Below are positions 5,484 through 7,642 of a stretch of DNA of 7,642 bases, one piece after another. Below the pieces are notes generated by a model, which was not told where the DNA came from, ran no database searches, and saw nothing but the letters and a program-made list of their open reading frames with translations. How positions within the stretch are numbered: the stretch's first letter is position 1; every line of letters begins with the position of its first letter. The stretch comes from an uncultured Blautia sp. (lineage in GTDB: Bacteria > Bacillota > Clostridia > Lachnospirales > Lachnospiraceae), in assembly GCA_934426285.1 (NCBI GenBank), contig CAKRYE010000079.1, positions 1 through 7,642 of the forward strand, given 5' to 3'. The translations under genes and the position numbers were made by a program.

Positions 5484-7082
5484 TCACAGCATAGGCGCAA
5501 AGGCCCGAAGTACATTCTGCATGATACGCACCGGAATTTTCCGGTTTTTACAGGAGTCCAGGGTCACTGTATGGCAATACTCCAGGGTCTGCACAAAGTC
5601 CTCTTTCATAGACCAGATCACCTCATTACCGTAGATCCACACACCGTCTTCAAAATGCAGATACAGGCTTCGGTAATCCAGATTGATGGTTCCCACAACT
5701 GCAACCTCATCATCGCTTACAAAGGTTTTTGCATGGAGAAATCCAGGCTGATACTCATAAATCTTTACTCCGTTTTCCAGCAGCTGTCTGTAATAGGACT
5801 GGGTCAGCAGAAATACCAGCTTCTTATCCGGAATACCTGGTGTCATGATCCGCACATCCACTCCGTTTTTGGCAGCCAGACACAGTGCTGTCATCATTTC
5901 ATTGTCTATGATCAGATATGGCGTACAGATATATACATACCGTCTGGCCTTATTAATAATATTCAGATATACATTCTCCCCTACAATCTCCTCATCCAGC
6001 GGAGTGTCACAGAAGGGTTGGACAAATCCATTTCCCACAAACTGTTCCTGGTGATTTTTGTGGGGCAGATATACTTCATAGTCGATTTTTTCCTCTGTAC
6101 GGCCAATCACTGCCCACATATGAAGAAACATTACCGTCATATTCCAGACCGCTTCTCCCTTCAGCATAATAGCCGTATCTTTCCAGTGTCCAAATCGTTC
6201 TTTCTGGTTAATATACTCATCTGACAGATTGATCCCGCCGGTAAATCCTACCCATCCGTCAATGATACACAGTTTTCTGTGGTCACGGTTGTTCTGGATA
6301 ATATTGAGGATCGGACGGAAAGGATTGAATACCTGACAGGCAATCCCCTTTTTCCGCAACTCTTCATAATATTTGTGAGGTAAGGTGGTCAGACATCCAA
6401 AGCCATCATAGATCAGTCTTACATCCACTCCCTCTGCTGCCTTCTGTTCCAGAATATCCAGAATTGTCTTCCACATCACTCCGTCATTAATAATAAAATA
6501 TTCGATAAAAATATATTTCTGCGCCTGCTTCAGTTCTTTCACCAGTACAGGGAACATATCATCCCCAACCTGAAAATATTCAGCTGAAGTATTCTGATGT
6601 GCCGGAAAATGAGACGCACTGGAAATATAATGGGACTGCATGGCAGCAGAAGGGTCTCTTTCCAAAAGGCTACTGACAGTCTCCGGATCATCCTGCATCA
6701 GTTCACTGCTCTCCTCTATCCTTTTCGTAAACTGCTGATCCATAATAGATGCAATTCTGGACTTTCCAAAAAGAAAATACAGAGTTACTCCCAGGATGGG
6801 AAGACTTAAGATCAGCATGGTCCAGGCCAGTTTATAAGAAGGATTGATCTCTTTATTAACAATCCAGAGAACAAGCACCACTCCCACAATTTCAATAAAT
6901 ATATCAACATAACGGGAAAAGGCCGCAATCTTCAAAACCATGATAAAAATCCAGCCCAGCTGAATAAGTATGGCAAATGCCACATAGAAAATCCTGTTAA
7001 ACAGCAGTTTCAGCAATTTTCTGAGCAACAGTAATATAAAGTTTTTCTTTTGTTTTAAATTTCCATTTTTCTCTGCCTTCAA
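5484..7082 (-). CDS. cls: Cardiolipin synthase (phospholipase D superfamily)
   Basis: An integral membrane enzyme that joins two phosphatidylglycerols into cardiolipin and glycerol. The protein has 532 residues, slightly longer than the usual 480-510. After a basic N-terminus come hydrophobic segments at about 31-52, 58-75 and 86-105; the last contains the PLDc_N pattern (PSYKLAW, then LPILGVTLYFLFG). The catalytic domain has both HKD motifs: H268-R-K270-x4-D275 followed by GFTGGINLSDEYI, and H450-A-K452-x4-D457 followed by GTINLDYRS. The start is a TTG at 7082, with AAAGGAA 6 nt upstream; no in-frame ATG or GTG lies upstream before the rpsU terminator. An ATG at 7122 is out of frame. I see no clear promoter in the 120 bases before it. 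It is the first gene of a probable operon with the phosphoesterase, scpA, scpB and plc. Confidence 0.95.
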   Translation of the reverse strand: MKAEKNGNLKQKKNFILLLLRKLLKLLFNRIFYVAFAILIQLGWIFIMVLKIAAFSRYVDIFIEIVGVVLVLWIVNKEINPSYKLAWTMLILSLPILGVTLYFLFGKSRIASIMDQQFTKRIEESSELMQDDPETVSSLLERDPSAAMQSHYISSASHFPAHQNTSAEYFQVGDDMFPVLVKELKQAQKYIFIEYFIINDGVMWKTILDILEQKAAEGVDVRLIYDGFGCLTTLPHKYYEELRKKGIACQVFNPFRPILNIIQNNRDHRKLCIIDGWVGFTGGINLSDEYINQKERFGHWKDTAIMLKGEAVWNMTVMFLHMWAVIGRTEEKIDYEVYLPHKNHQEQFVGNGFVQPFCDTPLDEEIVGENVYLNIINKARRYVYICTPYLIIDNEMMTALCLAAKNGVDVRIMTPGIPDKKLVFLLTQSYYRQLLENGVKIYEYQPGFLHAKTFVSDDEVAVVGTINLDYRSLYLHFEDGVWIYGNEVIWSMKEDFVQTLEYCHTVTLDSCKNRKIPVRIMQNVLRAFAPML

Positions 7083-7088
7083 GCCTGC

Positions 7089-7095
7089 TTCCTTT
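7089..7095 (-). promoter_or_regulatory. Ribosome-binding site for the TTG start of cls
   Basis: AAAGGAA on the minus strand lies 6 nt before the TTG at 7082. It is the only good site near the beginning of the cls frame and supports initiation at TTG, though a later TTG at codon 19 or 23 cannot be excluded. Confidence 0.55.
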
Positions 7096-7165
7096 CCCCC
7101 AAAATTTTTCTGTCTGCTTCATGCCCTGCAGCAGATTTCGCAGCACAGTAATACTTTATAATGTT

Positions 7166-7196
7166 AAAAATCCCTGACATACTGCCAGGGATTTTT
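7166..7196 (-). terminator. Rho-independent terminator of rpsU
   Basis: AAAAATCCCTG (7166-7176) and CAGGGATTTTT (7186-7196) form a perfect 11-bp stem around a 9-nt loop. On the minus strand the hairpin starts 8 nt after the rpsU stop and ends in a U5 run. It separates rpsU from cls, so cls needs its own promoter or partial read-through. Confidence 0.9.
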
Positions 7197-7204
7197 GCGC
7201 ACAA

Positions 7205-7381
7205 TTAATTATATTTACGTTTTCTTGCGGCTTCAGATTTCTTTTTACGACGAACGCTTGGTTTCTCGTAATGCTCTCTTTTGCGGATTTCCTGCTGGAT
7301 TCCTGCTTTTGCACAGCTTCTCTTGAATCTGCGAAGAGCGCTATCTAAAGTCTCGTTCTCTTTTACGATAACGTTTGACAT
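7205..7381 (-). CDS. rpsU: 30S ribosomal protein S21
   Basis: A 58-residue basic protein of the small ribosomal subunit, located near the platform where the 3' end of 16S rRNA meets the m[23 protein letters not shown] is the conserved S21 start. It is followed by [20 protein letters not shown] and a Lys/Arg-rich tail [15 protein letters not shown]. The ATG at 7381 has AGGTG 7 nt upstream. The reading frame continues to 7492, but that extension crosses the promoter at 7460-7489 and has no S21 counterpart. A stronger-looking GGAGG (7400-7396) lies 14 nt from the ATG, too far for a normal site. The gene stands alone, with its own promoter, structured leader and terminator. Confidence 0.97.
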   Translation of the reverse strand: MSNVIVKENETLDSALRRFKRSCAKAGIQQEIRKREHYEKPSVRRKKKSEAARKRKYN

Positions 7382-7403
7382 AGACTCACACCTAACCTCC
7401 CTC

Positions 7404-7432
7404 CAGTTGTAGATTGTGCTAAAATACAACTG
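7404..7432 (-). promoter_or_regulatory. Inverted repeat in the rpsU 5' leader
   Basis: CAGTTGTA and TACAACTG (7404-7411 and 7425-7432) form a perfect 8-bp stem around a 13-nt loop in the leader between the rpsU promoter and start codon. On the RNA the hairpin ends directly at the GGAGGGAGG purine run (7404-7396), whose first G is within the stem. The placement suggests a leader structure that could affect ribosome access or mRNA stability. I do not recognise it as a known ribosomal-protein leader. Confidence 0.5.
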
Positions 7433-7459
7433 TCTGGGTATTTTTCTTGCACAAGTGAT

Positions 7460-7489
7460 ATTATATATCATCGGCTCTTGGTTCGTCAA
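7460..7489 (-). promoter_or_regulatory. Sigma-A-type promoter for rpsU
   Basis: On the minus strand TTGACG (7489-7484) and TATAAT (7465-7460) are separated by 18 bases. The boxes match 5/6 and 6/6 to consensus. Transcription would start near 7453, giving a leader of about 72 nt. The promoter lies in the gap after alaS. No hairpin terminator for alaS is visible there, so alaS transcripts may also run into rpsU. Confidence 0.8.
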
Positions 7490-7513
7490 CATCTTTTTGG
7501 TTAATTTTTGAAA

Positions 7514-7642
7514 TTATTTTAACTGACCTTCCAGGATTCCTGCTGCTGCGTCTACTGCCTCCTGAGCTTTGGCAGGATTCTTTCCGCCGGCCTGAGCCAT
7601 GTTCGGACGTCCGCCGCCGCCACCGCCTACGATAGCTGCCAC
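7514..7642 (-). CDS. alaS: Alanyl-tRNA synthetase, C-terminal end (partial, 5' part outside window)
   Basis: Forty-two residues of the end of AlaS, which charges tRNA-Ala with alanine and edits mischarged Ser and Gly. The fragment starts [19 protein letters not shown], the glycine-rich DHHA1 / C-Ala motif that is near-invariant at the end of bacterial AlaS. It closes with a helix [17 protein letters not shown] before TAA at 7514-7516. The catalytic and editing domains are beyond the right edge. rpsU follows on the same strand after 132 nt. Confidence 0.93.
   Translation of the reverse strand: MAAIVGGGGGGRPNMAQAGGKNPAKAQEAVDAAAGILEGQLK

Noticed and set aside
7157..7162. TATAAT on the plus strand (TATAAA-like on the minus strand) beside the rpsU terminator
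   Set aside because: No acceptable -35 at 15-19 bases on either strand, and no plus-strand gene follows. It is likely AT-rich chance sequence.
7382..7492. N-terminal extension of S21 to 7492
   Set aside because: It crosses the TATAAT and TTGACG boxes and the leader hairpin. S21 proteins begin at [10 protein letters not shown].
1..7642. Defence island, prophage, transposon, CRISPR or toxin-antitoxin content
   Set aside because: Every gene identified belongs to a housekeeping family. I saw no repeats of CRISPR type, no terminal inverted repeats, no integrase or transposase, and no abrupt change in base composition by eye.

Overview
The window reads as ordinary core chromosome of a low-to-mid GC Gram-positive anaerobe, most likely a Lachnospiraceae-type Clostridia. 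This rests on scpA-scpB linked to a DacF-type carboxypeptidase, a 58-residue S21 protein, an AroQ-AroK fusion, strong AGGAGG-type ribosome sites and sigma-A-like promoters. I cannot name a genus. I see no mobile element, CRISPR array, tRNA, rRNA or phage gene. All genes except the 5' fragment lie on the minus strand.

Left to right: the 3' end of a plus-strand gene (probable LysR regulator, 1-126) converges on a chorismate mutase-shikimate kinase fusion (187-969, minus). A strong hairpin lies between them, and the fusion gene has its own near-consensus extended -10 promoter (1014-1042). Next, all minus, are a secreted D,D-carboxypeptidase (1080-2312), a zinc-dependent phospholipase C family protein without a signal peptide (2426-3220), scpB (3244-3813), scpA (3830-4618), a calcineurin-like metallophosphoesterase (4618-5433) and a cardiolipin synthase (5484-7082). 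At the right end are rpsU (7205-7381), with its own promoter, a structured leader and a terminator, and the 3' end of alaS (7514-7642).

On the minus strand, transcription runs from alaS towards aroK. The order cls, metallophosphoesterase, scpA, scpB, plc is tight: 50 nt, 1-nt overlap, 16 nt, 23 nt, with no terminator seen between genes, so it looks like one operon. dacF follows after 107 nt that hold a weak promoter candidate and an AT-rich palindrome. The cluster combines chromosome segregation (ScpAB, the partners of SMC) with membrane-lipid and cell-wall enzymes.

Several starts were decided by ribosome-binding sites rather than by the longest open frame. scpB begins at GTG, cls probably at TTG, and the starts of plc, scpA, dacF and rpsU lie inside longer frames. 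I found no convincing new system. The points most worth a second look are the fusion of two non-consecutive shikimate-pathway enzymes, the rpsU leader hairpin, the cytosolic PLC-like protein beside scpAB, and the translational coupling of a phosphoesterase to scpA.
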